NCBI GenBank assembly: GCA_002703245.1
Contig: NZTV01000075.1
Span: 1-64,000, forward strand
Length of the DNA: 64,000 nt
Direction of reading: 5' to 3'
From: Microbacterium sp.
GTDB lineage: Bacteria > Actinomycetota > Actinomycetes > Actinomycetales > Microbacteriaceae
Shown: positions 34,900 through 44,445 of the stretch, one piece after another
How positions within the stretch are numbered: position 1 is the stretch's first letter
Layout of the letters: each line of letters opens with the position of its first letter
Notes under the pieces: model-generated
Database searches by the model: none
Told to the model about the DNA's origin: nothing
What the model saw: the letters and a program-made list of their open reading frames with translations, nothing else
Program-made: the position numbers and the translations under genes

Positions 34900-36029
34900 A
34901 AGCACGTGCGGTCGGCGACGGCGCCGTGGCGATCGCCGTGCGCGACACGGGGATCGGCATCCCCGAGGATCGACGGGACCGGCTGTTCCGCTCCTTCAGC
35001 CAGGTCAATTCCTCGACCACGCGACTGTACGGCGGAACCGGGCTCGGGCTCTCGATCAGCAAGGCGCTGTCGGACGCCATGGGCGGCGACATCACCGTGG
35101 ACAGCGAGGTCGGCGTCGGCTCGGAGTTCACACTCATGCTCCCCGTCGAACGCGCGGAGTCGCCGGTCACCTCCGCGGCGGGAGATGACGAGGTACTGGT
35201 GGGACGGCGCGCCCTCGTCGTCGACGACAATCCTGCGAACCTCGAGATCACCGGCGCGCAACTCGATCGGCTCGGCGTCGCCAGTGAGACGGCGGCCGAT
35301 GCGGTTGAGCTGCTCACGCGGATCGCGCGCATGGGCGTTCCCGATGTCGTCGTCCTCGACATGGTGCTCCCCGACATGGACGGCGTCGAGCTCGGCCGCC
35401 GAATCCGACGCGTCCCCGGCTGGGAGCACGTGCCCTTCGTCCTCCTGTCGAGTCTCGGCGCTTCGCTCGAGCCCGAGGAGCGCGACATGTTCGCCGGCAT
35501 CTTGAACAAGCCCGTGATCCGCCCGACGCTGCGCCGTGCGCTCCTGGAGGCGCTCGGCTCGCGTGAGACGGCGCCGGCCCCCGCGGCGGGTGCGACGGCT
35601 CAGGGGATGCGCGTGCTGCTCGCCGAGGACAACGAGATCAACCAGAAGACATCGTCCCTGGTCCTGCAGAAGCTCGGCCACGAGGTCGTCATCGTCGGCG
35701 ACGGCACCGACGCGCTCGCCGCGGCACGGCAAGAGCGCTGGGACGTCATCTTGATGGACGTGCATATGCCCGAGATGGACGGCATCGAGGCCACGCGAGG
35801 CGTGCGCGACCTCGAGGGCCCTCACGGTGACGTTCCGATCATCGCCCTGACAGCCAGCGTCGCCGACGACGTGCTGCGCGACGCCCGCGAGGCCGGTGCC
35901 GACGGCGTCCTGGGAAAGCCCTTCCGCACGGAGGAACTGGTCCGCACACTGGATGGGGTCGCACGCCGTCCGAGGCCGACGCCCGTGACACCGTCGCGCG
36001 AGGTGTCCGCGCCCGCCACCGACCCATGA
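34884..36029 (+). pseudogene. 5'-truncated hybrid histidine kinase (ATPase end plus two receiver domains)
   Basis: The remaining 381 codons begin inside the kinase ATP-binding domain: G1 box DTGIGIPED (21-29), F box and G2 GGTGLGLSI. Receiver 1 has phosphoacceptor Asp159 (VVLDMVLPDMDG) and Lys209; receiver 2 has Asp292 (ILMDVHMPEMDG) and Lys345. The sensor region, phospho-His domain and N box are absent, so it cannot autophosphorylate. The receivers could still be expressed from the GTG at 34884. It is followed 15 bp later by an Hpt gene, so an intact phosphorelay once existed here or in the parent strain. Confidence 0.85.
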
Positions 36030-36044
36030 CCCGAGGAGGAACGC

Positions 36045-36383
36045 GTGGAATCCGACTCCGCCACCGTCATCGACCCCGAGTACCGCGAGATGCTGCTCGA
36101 GTTCGAACCCGCCCGACTTGTCGGGCTCATCGAGAAGTTCGAAGGACAGTGCGACCAGGCACGCGAGGGATTGGCCGGGCGCATGGACACCGACGAGTTC
36201 GCGGGCCTGCTGCACAAGCTCGTCGGCAGCTCCGGATCACTCGGCCTGATGGATCTCGCGCGCCTGGTGGTCACCTTCGAGACGGCCGTGCGGGAAGGCT
36301 CCGACCTCCCCGTGGACTCCACTTCGCGCTTCGAGGCCGAGACGGCTCGGGCCACGACCGCGCTCATCGAGTTGCGCGGCTGA
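36045..36383 (+). CDS. Histidine phosphotransfer (Hpt) domain protein
   Basis: The 112-residue four-helix protein has the phosphorelay histidine at His57 in LLHKLVGSSGSLGL. It would shuttle phosphate between receiver domains of the upstream hybrid kinase. The start is GTG with GAGGAGG upstream. With the kinase decapitated, its donor is missing in this window. Confidence 0.88.
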   Translation: MESDSATVIDPEYREMLLEFEPARLVGLIEKFEGQCDQAREGLAGRMDTDEFAGLLHKLVGSSGSLGLMDLARLVVTFETAVREGSDLPVDSTSRFEAETARATTALIELRG

Positions 36384-36398
36384 ACACCGTCGCACCCT

Positions 36399-37163
36399 TC
36401 ACCGCGAACCGGCCCCGACGGGGTGCACCGCGCGTGGGGGCGCGGGAGCGGCCTCCGGCTGCCGGAAGACCACGGCTCGCTGAACGCCGTAGCTGGTGAG
36501 GAACAGGACGACCTCGGTGACGACCTTCGCGACCAGCAGCGGTGTGCCCCACCCGGTGAGGGCCTCCATCCACACGATGTTCGAGGCGAGCAGAAGCACG
36601 GCCAGCACGGCGTAGCGTGCGGCCTGGCGGGCGCGCCCGCTCCCGCGCCGGCGGAAGACCACCCGCCGGTTGACGAGGAAGTTCACCGTCGCGCTGACCA
36701 CCCGGGCGGCGACGATCGAGAACACCAGCGACCCGGTCGTCGCCGAGAAGATCAGCAGAAGCGCGGTGTCCAGCACGAACGCCAGCAGGCCCGACCCCGC
36801 GAACAGGACCAGGGGGAGCATCACGCGGAGCGAATCGACCAGCGGTCGAAAGTGGCTGGAGGCGTTCTGTTCGAGATAGACCGTCTCGATGGGGATCTCC
36901 CGTGCGGCCACGCCCGCGCCGCGACTGCGCAACAGGATGTTCTGCTCGTACTCGAACCGGTCGCCCGGCACGGTCAGCGCCCACGGGATCAGCGAGGCGG
37001 GAAGACCACGCAGGCCGGTCTGGGTGTCGCTGAGCGGCCACCCCGCGACGAGTCGGAAGATCCCGACCACCAGGACCGCGAGGTCGGGATCGGTTGACAG
37101 CAGATCGTCGACCAGCCGCGGGAGGCGCGGGCCGGGCTCGAGGGCGGGGATCAGCACGTGCAT
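36399..37163 (-). CDS. GT2-GtrA fusion protein lacking the glycosyltransferase core
   Basis: The protein keeps the first 33 residues of a family-2 glycosyltransferase (MHVLIPALEPGPRLPRLVDDLL ... LAVLVV). It jumps directly to the late GT2 segment GIFRLVAGWPLSDTQTGLRG, and ends in a GtrA domain with four membrane helices (residues about 115-225). The nucleotide-sugar and metal-binding part (DDGS to DxD, roughly 100-130 residues) is missing, in frame, at about 37063. Catalysis is unlikely, but the GtrA flippase-like part may work. The ATG at 37163 is chosen; a GTG at 37172 overlaps the preceding gene's stop. Confidence 0.8.
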   Translation of the reverse strand: MHVLIPALEPGPRLPRLVDDLLSTDPDLAVLVVGIFRLVAGWPLSDTQTGLRGLPASLIPWALTVPGDRFEYEQNILLRSRGAGVAAREIPIETVYLEQNASSHFRPLVDSLRVMLPLVLFAGSGLLAFVLDTALLLIFSATTGSLVFSIVAARVVSATVNFLVNRRVVFRRRGSGRARQAARYAVLAVLLLASNIVWMEALTGWGTPLLVAKVVTEVVLFLTSYGVQRAVVFRQPEAAPAPPRAVHPVGAGSR

Positions 37164-37168
37164 GTCGA

Positions 37169-38155
37169 TCACCCCGCGATGTAAAGGATGTCGCTGGTGG
37201 CGCGCTCGCCGCCGTTGGACGGGCTGTTGACCAGGTCGCCCGCGAAGTACATGGTGGAGGACCCGCCCCCGTCGAGGTTGTAGGCGGTCGTCGCGCCGAG
37301 GTCGACGAAGATGTCGGCCAACTCGGTGAGGGTCACCCCCTCGCTGTAGCCGGTCTGTCTGCCGTCGACCACCACGAAGACGAGGTGGTTGTCGTCGATG
37401 ACGCCGACGGCGGTGCGCGGCTGGTCGCCCTGGATCGAGTGGTTTCCGAAGTTGGTGTCGATCTCGACCTCTTCGATGCCGTCGACGATCGAGCCGTCTT
37501 CGACGATCGCCGGACCGAAGCTGAGGGTGTTCCAGGCGCCGGCGGCGAGCAGCTCGTCCGCGCTTGTGGTGGTCTCGTCGTATACCTCGACGGTGCCGTC
37601 GGTGAAGAACACCAGTCCGGTGCGCGCCGGTTCATCGCGGTACACGACGCCGTTGCGGATCACGATTCCGGTGTCACGGAAGCCGTAGTAGTCGCCGTTG
37701 ATCGCGAAGACGGCGCCGTTGTCCTCGGCGATCGTGCTGGTCAGCTCGGTGATGTTCTGGCCGAATCGATTGTCGGCGAACGCGCTGCGCAGCGCCGTGG
37801 CATCCCCGAGAGTGACGTCCGCGACGTAATACGTCACCGTGGCGTCGCCCGACCCCTCGACGACGGTCGAGATCTCGAGGGAGGTCTGGCCGTCGGTGTA
37901 GGACGTGTCGGTGAGGACGACCTCCGCGTCCTCACCCTCCTCCTCGGCCGTCCCGGAGTCGTCCACGGTGACCGACGAGTTCTCGGCCTCGTACGCCGCG
38001 ACGTCGTCGATCTCGACGTGCTCGACGAGATAGCGGTCCGCGGCCCACGCGGCCGCGCCCGACAGGGTGAGGGTGGTCGTCAACGCCGACGCGAGGATCA
38101 CGTTCCGGCGGCGGATGCGGCGGATGCGGCGGTGGCGGCGGGTCGAGCGTTCCAT
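37169..38155 (-). CDS. Phosphodiester glycosidase (NAGPA domain) exported protein
   Basis: The 328-residue protein has an Arg/His-rich N-terminus, one membrane or signal segment (NVILASALTTTLTLSGAAAWAA), an acidic linker and a NAGPA domain: VFAINGDYYGFRDTGIVIRNG, GVIDDNHLVFVVVDGR and AYNLDGGGSSTMYF. The family removes GlcNAc from phosphodiesters or trims exopolysaccharide. It is just upstream of the GT2-GtrA gene and overlaps its alternative start, suggesting a shared cell-envelope glycan task. Confidence 0.88.
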   Translation of the reverse strand: MERSTRRHRRIRRIRRRNVILASALTTTLTLSGAAAWAADRYLVEHVEIDDVAAYEAENSSVTVDDSGTAEEEGEDAEVVLTDTSYTDGQTSLEISTVVEGSGDATVTYYVADVTLGDATALRSAFADNRFGQNITELTSTIAEDNGAVFAINGDYYGFRDTGIVIRNGVVYRDEPARTGLVFFTDGTVEVYDETTTSADELLAAGAWNTLSFGPAIVEDGSIVDGIEEVEIDTNFGNHSIQGDQPRTAVGVIDDNHLVFVVVDGRQTGYSEGVTLTELADIFVDLGATTAYNLDGGGSSTMYFAGDLVNSPSNGGERATSDILYIAG

Positions 38156-38232
38156 GCATCCAGGGATACGCTCCCGGTATATCCGTCAACCCGCGAACGG
38201 CTGATACGCGGCTATGGGCGTCTATGCGGGGC

Positions 38233-38913
38233 CTATGGGCTCGCGGCCGGAACCTCGGTCACACGCTGTTCCCCCAGACGCGGCTCGACGGTACCTCCGG
38301 ACGCGGCCGCGACGGTCTCGCGCAGGGAGGCGACGAGGTCCGGTGGCGTCCAGACCTCGAGGCGGGCGTCGGCGCCGTATGCGGTTTCGCCGAGGACGGC
38401 GCCGGAGCGCTGCGCCCACTCGCGCAGCAGGTTGTCGAATCGGCCGGACTCGGCGTGCGACACGTCCACCGACGCCTGCACGAGGGCGCGGCGGTGGAGC
38501 ACCCGGGTGCCGTCGAGGGCCTGCGACACCGCGGTGGAGTAGGCGCGGACGAGACCGCCGGCACCGAGCTTCACGCCGCCGAAGTAGCGGCTCACGACCG
38601 CCACGACGTCGGTCAGTCCGCGCCGCCGAAGGACCTCGAGCATCGGCACGCCCGCCGTCCCCGAGGGCTCGCCGTCGTCCGAAGACCGCGCCGTGTCGGC
38701 CTGCAGGCCGAGGACCATCGCAGAGCAATGGTGGCGTGCGTCCCACCACCGGCGGCGCGCCGCGGCGATCACCGCCTCCGCGTCGGCGAGCGACCCCACC
38801 GGCTCCACCCGGGCGATGAACCGCGACTTCCGCTCGACGAGCTCGACCTCCCCGGCGGCGGAGATCGTGTCGGGGTAGGTGCGTGCGGTCTCGTCATCTG
38901 TTCGAGCGAGCAT
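38233..38913 (-). CDS. YigZ/IMPACT family protein
   Basis: This 226-residue protein of the UPF0029/IMPACT family has the N-terminal signature SRFIARVEPV, WWDARHHCSAMVLG, DDGEPSGTAGVPMLEVLRRRGLTDVVAVVSRYFGG and KLGAGGLVRAYS. Homologues act in ribosome or stress-related regulation; the biochemical role in bacteria is unsettled. The ATG at 38913 has AGGAGG 5-6 bp upstream. It lies 38 bp after the PEP synthase stop on the same strand. Confidence 0.9.
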   Translation of the reverse strand: MLARTDDETARTYPDTISAAGEVELVERKSRFIARVEPVGSLADAEAVIAAARRRWWDARHHCSAMVLGLQADTARSSDDGEPSGTAGVPMLEVLRRRGLTDVVAVVSRYFGGVKLGAGGLVRAYSTAVSQALDGTRVLHRRALVQASVDVSHAESGRFDNLLREWAQRSGAVLGETAYGADARLEVWTPPDLVASLRETVAAASGGTVEPRLGEQRVTEVPAASP

Positions 38914-38951
38914 GACCAACCTCCTTTTGCGGCGCCTCTCCCCGTCGCGGC

Positions 38952-41336
38952 CTACGCTGCGGGGGATGTGCCTCGCGACAGCGCGAGCCACGTGTCGACG
39001 ACCGTGTCCGGGTTCAGCGAGACCGACTCTATGCCCTGGTCGACCAGCCACGCGGCGAAGTCGGGGTGATCCGACGGCCCCTGCCCGCAGATGCCGACGT
39101 ACTTGCCGTGGCGTCGGCACGCCTCGATCGCGAGGCTGAGCATCCGCAGCACCGCAGGGTCGCGTTCGTCGAACGTGTCGGCGACGAGGGACGAGTCGCG
39201 GTCCAGTCCGAGTGTCAGCTGCGTCATGTCGTTGGACCCGATCGAAAACCCGTCGAAGTGCGCGAGGAACTCGTCTGCGAGGACGGCGTTGCTCGGAAGC
39301 TCGCACATCATGATGACCTCGAGTCCGTTCTCGCCACGCACGAGTCCGTTCTCGCCGAGAAGCTCGATGACGCCTTCGGCCTCGGCGACGGTGCGCACGA
39401 ACGGCACCATGAGCTTGACGTTGTCGAAACCCATCTCGTCGCGCACGAACCGCAACGCCTCGCACTCCATGTCGAAGCAGGCGCGGAAGTCGGCCGAGAG
39501 GTACCGGGAGGCTCCGCGGTACCCGATCATCGGATTCTCCTCGTCCGGCTCGAACAGGTCGCCCGCGAAGAGGTTGGCGTACTCGTTCGACTTGAAGTCG
39601 CTGAGGCGGACGATCACCGGTTCGGGGGCGAAGGCCGCCGCGATGGTCGAGACCCCTTCGGCGACGCGGCGGACGAAGAAGTCCCGCGGTGTCGCGGCGG
39701 TGACGGTGCGTCGCGCGACCTCGGCGGCGATGTCTTCGGGAAGGACATCAGGCTCGAGGAGGGCGCGCGGGTGGATTCCCACCTGGCGGTTGATGATGAA
39801 TTCGAGCCGGGCCAGCCCGACGCCGGCGTTGGGCAGACGCGAGAAAGAGAACGCCTGATCGGGCGTGCCGACGTTCATCATGATCTTCACCGGTGCCGTC
39901 GGCATGGTCGCCAGTTCGGTGACCTCTTCGTCGAACCGGAGGAGGCCGTCGAAGACCTCTCCGGTGTCGCCTTCGGCGCAGGAGACGGTCACATCGCGGC
40001 CGTCGCCCAGGATCTGCGTCGCATCACCCGTGCCCACGATCGCGGGGATGCCGAGCTCGCGCGCGATGATCGCGGCGTGGCAGGTGCGACCGCCGCGGTT
40101 GGTGACGATCGCAGCGGCCCGTTTCATGATCGGCTCCCAATCGGGATCGGTCATGTCGGCGACGAGGACCTCGCCCTGCGCGAACTGCGCCATCTGCGAT
40201 ACGTCGTCGAGCACGCGCACCGGCCCCGCGCCGATGCGCTGGCCGATCGCGCGCCCGCGGACGATCACCTCGCTCCGCTCGTGCAGGACGTATCGGCGGG
40301 TGGTGCCACCTTCGACCCGCGAGGCGACGGTCTCGGGTCGCGCCTGCAGCACGTACAGCAGGCCGTCGACGCCGTCGCGACCCCACTCGATGTCCATGGG
40401 GCGGCGGTAGTGTTCCTCGATGGTCATGGCGATGCGGCCGAGTTCTTCGACGTCGGCGTCGGTGAGGGACAGTCGGATGCGGTCGTGCTCGTCCACGTCG
40501 AAGAAGTCGGTGCTGGCGCCGGCCTGTTTCGCGTCGGTGTAGCGCATCGCGATCGCCTTCTCGCCGACCGACCGCTTGAGGATCGCCGGCCGCCCCGCGC
40601 GCAGTGCCGACTTGGACACGTAGAACTCGTCCGGGTTGACGGCGCCTTGCACGACCGCTTCGCCGAGACCGTAGGAGCTCGTGATGAACACGGCGCCGTC
40701 GAACCCGGACTCGGTGTCGAGGGTGAACATGACGCCGGCGGCGCCGACGTCGGATCGGACCATGCGCTGGATGCCGGCGGAGAGTGCGACGTCGACGTCG
40801 TCGAACCCGTGGTGCACGCGGTACGCGATGGCGCGGTCGTTGTAGAGCGAGGCGAAGACGGCGCGGATCGCCTGCAGGATGTTCTCGATCCCGCCCACGT
40901 TCAAGAAGGTCTCCTGTTGTCCGGCGAAGGACGCCTCCGGAAGGTCCTCCGCGGTGGCACTCGAACGGACTGCCCATGTCACCGCCTCCGGGTCGGCATC
41001 GCGGGAGACGAGGGTGTCATAGGCCCGGCGGACATCGTGCTCCAGGTCCTCGGGGAACGGTTGCGCTTCGATCCAGCTGCGCACAGCCGCGCCGACGCGG
41101 GCCAGTACCACCACATCGTCGGTGTCGAGGTCGTCGACGGCGTCGCGGATGCGGTGCTCGAGCCCGTCGTGCCGGAGGAAGGACCGGTACGCGTCGGCAG
41201 TGGTGGCGAAGCCCCCGGGGACACGGACCCCGAGCTGTGACAGGTGGGAGATCATCTCACCGAGGGAAGCGTTCTTCCCCCCGACGACGGGGACGTCGTC
41301 CATTCCGAGGTCCTCGAACCAGGCGATGTTGGTCAT
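38952..41336 (-). CDS. ppsA: Phosphoenolpyruvate synthase
   Basis: This 794-residue pyruvate, water dikinase makes PEP from pyruvate and ATP for gluconeogenesis. It has the N-terminal ATP-grasp domain ([34 protein letters not shown]), the swivelling phosphohistidine domain with His420 in [21 protein letters not shown], and the C-terminal TIM barrel ([29 protein letters not shown]). Length is standard. The regulator gene lies 18 bp upstream on the same strand. Confidence 0.95.
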   Translation of the reverse strand: MTNIAWFEDLGMDDVPVVGGKNASLGEMISHLSQLGVRVPGGFATTADAYRSFLRHDGLEHRIRDAVDDLDTDDVVVLARVGAAVRSWIEAQPFPEDLEHDVRRAYDTLVSRDADPEAVTWAVRSSATAEDLPEASFAGQQETFLNVGGIENILQAIRAVFASLYNDRAIAYRVHHGFDDVDVALSAGIQRMVRSDVGAAGVMFTLDTESGFDGAVFITSSYGLGEAVVQGAVNPDEFYVSKSALRAGRPAILKRSVGEKAIAMRYTDAKQAGASTDFFDVDEHDRIRLSLTDADVEELGRIAMTIEEHYRRPMDIEWGRDGVDGLLYVLQARPETVASRVEGGTTRRYVLHERSEVIVRGRAIGQRIGAGPVRVLDDVSQMAQFAQGEVLVADMTDPDWEPIMKRAAAIVTNRGGRTCHAAIIARELGIPAIVGTGDATQILGDGRDVTVSCAEGDTGEVFDGLLRFDEEVTELATMPTAPVKIMMNVGTPDQAFSFSRLPNAGVGLARLEFIINRQVGIHPRALLEPDVLPEDIAAEVARRTVTAATPRDFFVRRVAEGVSTIAAAFAPEPVIVRLSDFKSNEYANLFAGDLFEPDEENPMIGYRGASRYLSADFRACFDMECEALRFVRDEMGFDNVKLMVPFVRTVAEAEGVIELLGENGLVRGENGLEVIMMCELPSNAVLADEFLAHFDGFSIGSNDMTQLTLGLDRDSSLVADTFDERDPAVLRMLSLAIEACRRHGKYVGICGQGPSDHPDFAAWLVDQGIESVSLNPDTVVDTWLALSRGTSPAA

Positions 41337-41354
41337 TCTTGCTCCTTCGAAGGG

Positions 41355-42179
41355 TCACCCGGGCAGTTTCATGGACTGCATGATGACGGCGGACATCTCC
41401 TCGACGCTCTTGACCGCGGAGTTGGTGAAAGGGACCCGGGCGCGTCGGTACAGGTCTTCGGCGCGTCGCAGTTCCGAGGTGCATTGCGCCAGGCTCGCGT
41501 ACCGCGATTCGGGTCGCCGTTCGTGTCGGACCTGGCTGAGGCGGCGGGCCGTGGTGGTCAGCCCGAAGCAACGGGACCGGTGGGGGGCGACCATCGGTGG
41601 AAGGTCTTCGGTGGGGAAGTCGTCGTCGGTGAGGGGGTAGTTCGCGACGAGGATCCCGTGGTGGAGGGCCAGGTACATGGTCGTCGGCGTCTTGCCGCAC
41701 CGCGACGGCGCGACCAGGATGACCTGGGCGATGTCGAGCGCTCGAGCGCTCTGTCCGTCGTCGTGCTCGATGGCGTACTCGACGGCGCGCATGCGCGCGA
41801 AGTAGCGGTCGGTGTCGCCGAGCCCGTGGTATTGCCCCAGTTGCTCCGACGCCGTCGCCCCGAGCGCCTGCTCGACCTCGGTCAGGTGGCCCCCGAGCAG
41901 ATCGATGACGTGGCCGGGGGAGGCCATCAGCACGGCGGCCACATCCGGGCGTTTCACGGTGGTGAACACGAGGGGGGCCGGTCCGGTCGTCGCCGCGCGG
42001 GTGATGTCTTCGGCGACCGCGCGTGCGCCGGCGGCCGTGTCGACGAAGGGGACGGTCTGGCGGACGAACCGGTGGCCGGGGAAGTTCGCGAGGAGGGCGC
42101 TGCCCAGCGTCTCGGCGGTGATCCCCGTGCTGTCGGACACGAAGAACGCCGAGCGCAGCTGTGTGGATGCGTGTTCCAT
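41355..42179 (-). CDS. ppsR: PEP synthase regulatory protein (DUF299 kinase/phosphorylase)
   Basis: The 274-residue bifunctional ADP-dependent kinase and Pi-dependent phosphorylase switches PEP synthase by phosphorylating a threonine near its catalytic histidine. Features are FFVSDSTGITAETLGSALL at the start, the P-loop-like segment VAPSRCGKTPTTMYLA (156-171), and the conserved end (FTNSAVKSVEEMSAVIM). The ATG at 42179 is chosen. The adjacent ppsA confirms the partner. 42180-42392 is the divergent promoter region to the next gene; no other feature is seen there. Confidence 0.9.
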   Translation of the reverse strand: MEHASTQLRSAFFVSDSTGITAETLGSALLANFPGHRFVRQTVPFVDTAAGARAVAEDITRAATTGPAPLVFTTVKRPDVAAVLMASPGHVIDLLGGHLTEVEQALGATASEQLGQYHGLGDTDRYFARMRAVEYAIEHDDGQSARALDIAQVILVAPSRCGKTPTTMYLALHHGILVANYPLTDDDFPTEDLPPMVAPHRSRCFGLTTTARRLSQVRHERRPESRYASLAQCTSELRRAEDLYRRARVPFTNSAVKSVEEMSAVIMQSMKLPG

Positions 42180-42392
42180 CGATCCTCTGTCGTCGTGAGG
42201 ACCACCATATGGCGAGAACAGCCGGAAATTATGGTTCCGACGACCAGAAAGAATAAGGAAATTTGACGGAGGAATATGAGGGGGCGCGACGGGGCCGCGA
42301 TGTGGCGGATCGTGCGCCCGGGGCGCGGGCATACGATGAACACGCCCGTCGTGCGCGCGGGCACCGAATCGCGACCGGGAGGTACCGCCCCG

Positions 42393-43385
42393 ATGAGACT
42401 CGCCGTGCTCGGCTCCGGGATGATCGTGCGCGACTTCCTCCCGCACGCCTCAGACGTCGACGGACTCGAGCTGGTCGCGATCTGCGGGAGACCTGGTTCG
42501 GCGCAGCGGCTGGAGCAGATCCGGAGCGAGTTCGGAATCGACCGCGTCCACACCGACCTCGACGCGTGCCTCGCCGACCCCGACATCGACACCGTCTGGA
42601 TCGCCGTCCCGAATTCCCTGCACGCCGCCTACGCCCGCCGCGCGCTCGAGGCGGGCAAGCACGTCGTGTGCGAGAAGCCCTTCGTGCTCGACGAGCAGGA
42701 GCTGCGCGACCTGCGCGCGATGGCCGAGGACCGGGACCTGATCCTCGTCGAGGCCATCAGCACGATCCATCTCGCGAACTACCGATGGATCCAGGAGAAC
42801 CTTCACCGCGTGGGGGAGATCCGTGTGGTCCAGAGCGACTACTCGCAGTTCTCGTCGCGGTTCGACAGATTCCGTTCCGGTGAGGTCATTCCCGCGTTCG
42901 ACCCCGCGCAGGGCGGGGGTGCGCTGCTGGACATCGGCATCTACACGATCCACTTCGTCGTCGGGCTCCTCGGTCGCCCGCGCAGCGTGCGGTACACCCC
43001 GAACATCGAGCGGGGCGTGGACACCTCCGGTGTGCTCGTCCTGGACTACGGCGACCGCACCGCCGTATGCGTGTGCGCGAAGGACTCCGACGGGCCCATC
43101 CGCTCGAAGATCCAGGGCGTCGACGGCTGGATCGCCGTGGACGGCCCGGCCAACGCCGTCCCGCAGGTCTCCTCCCGGCGTCGGGGGGAGCAGATCCAGA
43201 CCCGCGACCTCTCGGTGCACCCGCACCGCATGGTGGAGGAGTTCCGCACGTTCGTCGACATGGTGGCCCGACACGACACCGCCGCGCGCGACCGGTTACT
43301 CGACCACAGCCAGGCGGTCCTCGCCGTGGCCACCGCCGCGCGGCGCTCGGCAGGTCTCATCCCGACAGAACAGGATCCCTCGTGA
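42393..43385 (+). CDS. Gfo/Idh/MocA family oxidoreductase
   Basis: This 330-residue NAD(P)-dependent sugar oxidoreductase has the Rossmann start MRLAVLGSGMIV, the signature AGKHVVCEKPF with the catalytic-region Lys, and the C-terminal beta sheet (GGALLDIGIYTIHFVVGLLG). The ATG at 42393 has GGGAGG about 10 bp upstream. The next gene overlaps by 4 bp and encodes a lactonase, which fits oxidation of an aldose to a lactone followed by ring opening. Confidence 0.9.
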   Translation: MRLAVLGSGMIVRDFLPHASDVDGLELVAICGRPGSAQRLEQIRSEFGIDRVHTDLDACLADPDIDTVWIAVPNSLHAAYARRALEAGKHVVCEKPFVLDEQELRDLRAMAEDRDLILVEAISTIHLANYRWIQENLHRVGEIRVVQSDYSQFSSRFDRFRSGEVIPAFDPAQGGGALLDIGIYTIHFVVGLLGRPRSVRYTPNIERGVDTSGVLVLDYGDRTAVCVCAKDSDGPIRSKIQGVDGWIAVDGPANAVPQVSSRRRGEQIQTRDLSVHPHRMVEEFRTFVDMVARHDTAARDRLLDHSQAVLAVATAARRSAGLIPTEQDPS

Positions 43386-44428
43386 GCGAATCCCTCGTGC
43401 TCGTCGCCAATGCCCGCGACGGGTCGCTGTCGTTGTTCGGCTTCGACGGGACCGCACTGGAGCGGATCTCGGTCACCGGGGGTCTCACGGGATGCTCGAC
43501 ATTCGCCGTCGATCCGGCCCGCGATCTGGTGTACGCGGCGGTCAAGGGAGAACCGGCCGGACTGGTCACGCTCTCGCTGGACCGCGACACCGGTCACCTC
43601 GAGGAGGTGTCGCGTCGCGACCTGCCTCGAGGGGGCATGACCTACCTGGCGCTCGCGCGCGACGGCGAGGTGTTGCTCGGCGCCTCCTACGGGGGTGGAT
43701 ACGGATTCCTCAGCACGGTCGTCGACGGCGTGGTGGGTGATCCGATCTCGGAGATCGAATACGCGAATCTGCATGCCGTGCTGCCCGACCCCTCCGGCCG
43801 CTTCGCCTACTTCGTCGCGCTGGGGGACGACCTCGTCGCCCAGTACGCGATCACCGACGACCCGTCACTCGCGCCGCTCGAGCCGGCCGCCGTCGCGTTC
43901 CCGGCGGGGACCGGCCCCCGCCATCTGGTGGTGGGCGCGGAAGGCGACGCGGTCTACGTGCTGACGGAGTTCAGTGCGGATGTGGTGCGCCTGCGCCGCG
44001 ATCGTCATGCCGGCACGCTCACCTACGACACGGCGGTCGCCGCGCACGATCCCGCCGCCGGCCTGCCGCGCGGGGTGTTCGGTGAGGATCCGCGGGTCGA
44101 ACCGGCGCTGTGGGGCGCCGACCTGCACTGGGGGGCCGGCGAGCGCCTCCTGTGGGCGTCGGAGCGGTCCACGAGCACCCTCACGGCCGTTCCGGTGGCA
44201 GCCGACGGCTCCCTCGGGCCCGCAACGACAACGACGCCGACGGAGCCTCAACCGCGCGGGTTCGCGGTGAGCGCCGACGGTGCCCACCTCGTCGCCGCCG
44301 GTGAGCGGAGCACCACGGTGTCGCTGTACGCCGTCGACGGGGCGCGGCTCCACTTGCTCCAGCAGGTCGAGACCGGGGGCGGCGCGAACTGGGTCCGCTT
44401 CATCGGTCCGCACACACCCACAGCCTGA
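43382..44428 (+). CDS. Lactonase family beta-propeller protein (6-phosphogluconolactonase-like)
   Basis: The 348-residue seven-bladed propeller belongs to the YbhE/Pgl-like lactonase family. Blade repeats include FAVDPARDLVYAAVKG, YANLHAVLPDPSGRFAYFVALGDD, TGPRHLVVGAEGDAVYVLTEF and PRGFAVSADGAHLVAAGE. The GTG start overlaps the preceding stop (GTGA), so expression is coupled to the oxidoreductase. It ends 17 bp from the convergent Pip gene. Confidence 0.88.
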   Translation: MSESLVLVANARDGSLSLFGFDGTALERISVTGGLTGCSTFAVDPARDLVYAAVKGEPAGLVTLSLDRDTGHLEEVSRRDLPRGGMTYLALARDGEVLLGASYGGGYGFLSTVVDGVVGDPISEIEYANLHAVLPDPSGRFAYFVALGDDLVAQYAITDDPSLAPLEPAAVAFPAGTGPRHLVVGAEGDAVYVLTEFSADVVRLRRDRHAGTLTYDTAVAAHDPAAGLPRGVFGEDPRVEPALWGADLHWGAGERLLWASERSTSTLTAVPVAADGSLGPATTTTPTEPQPRGFAVSADGAHLVAAGERSTTVSLYAVDGARLHLLQQVETGGGANWVRFIGPHTPTA

Positions 44429-44445
44429 CCCGCCGGGCGAGCGGA

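Noticed and set aside
39066-41240. Long plus-strand frame opposite PEP synthase
   Set aside because: It is the complement of a conserved enzyme, with no motif and composition typical of a shadow frame.
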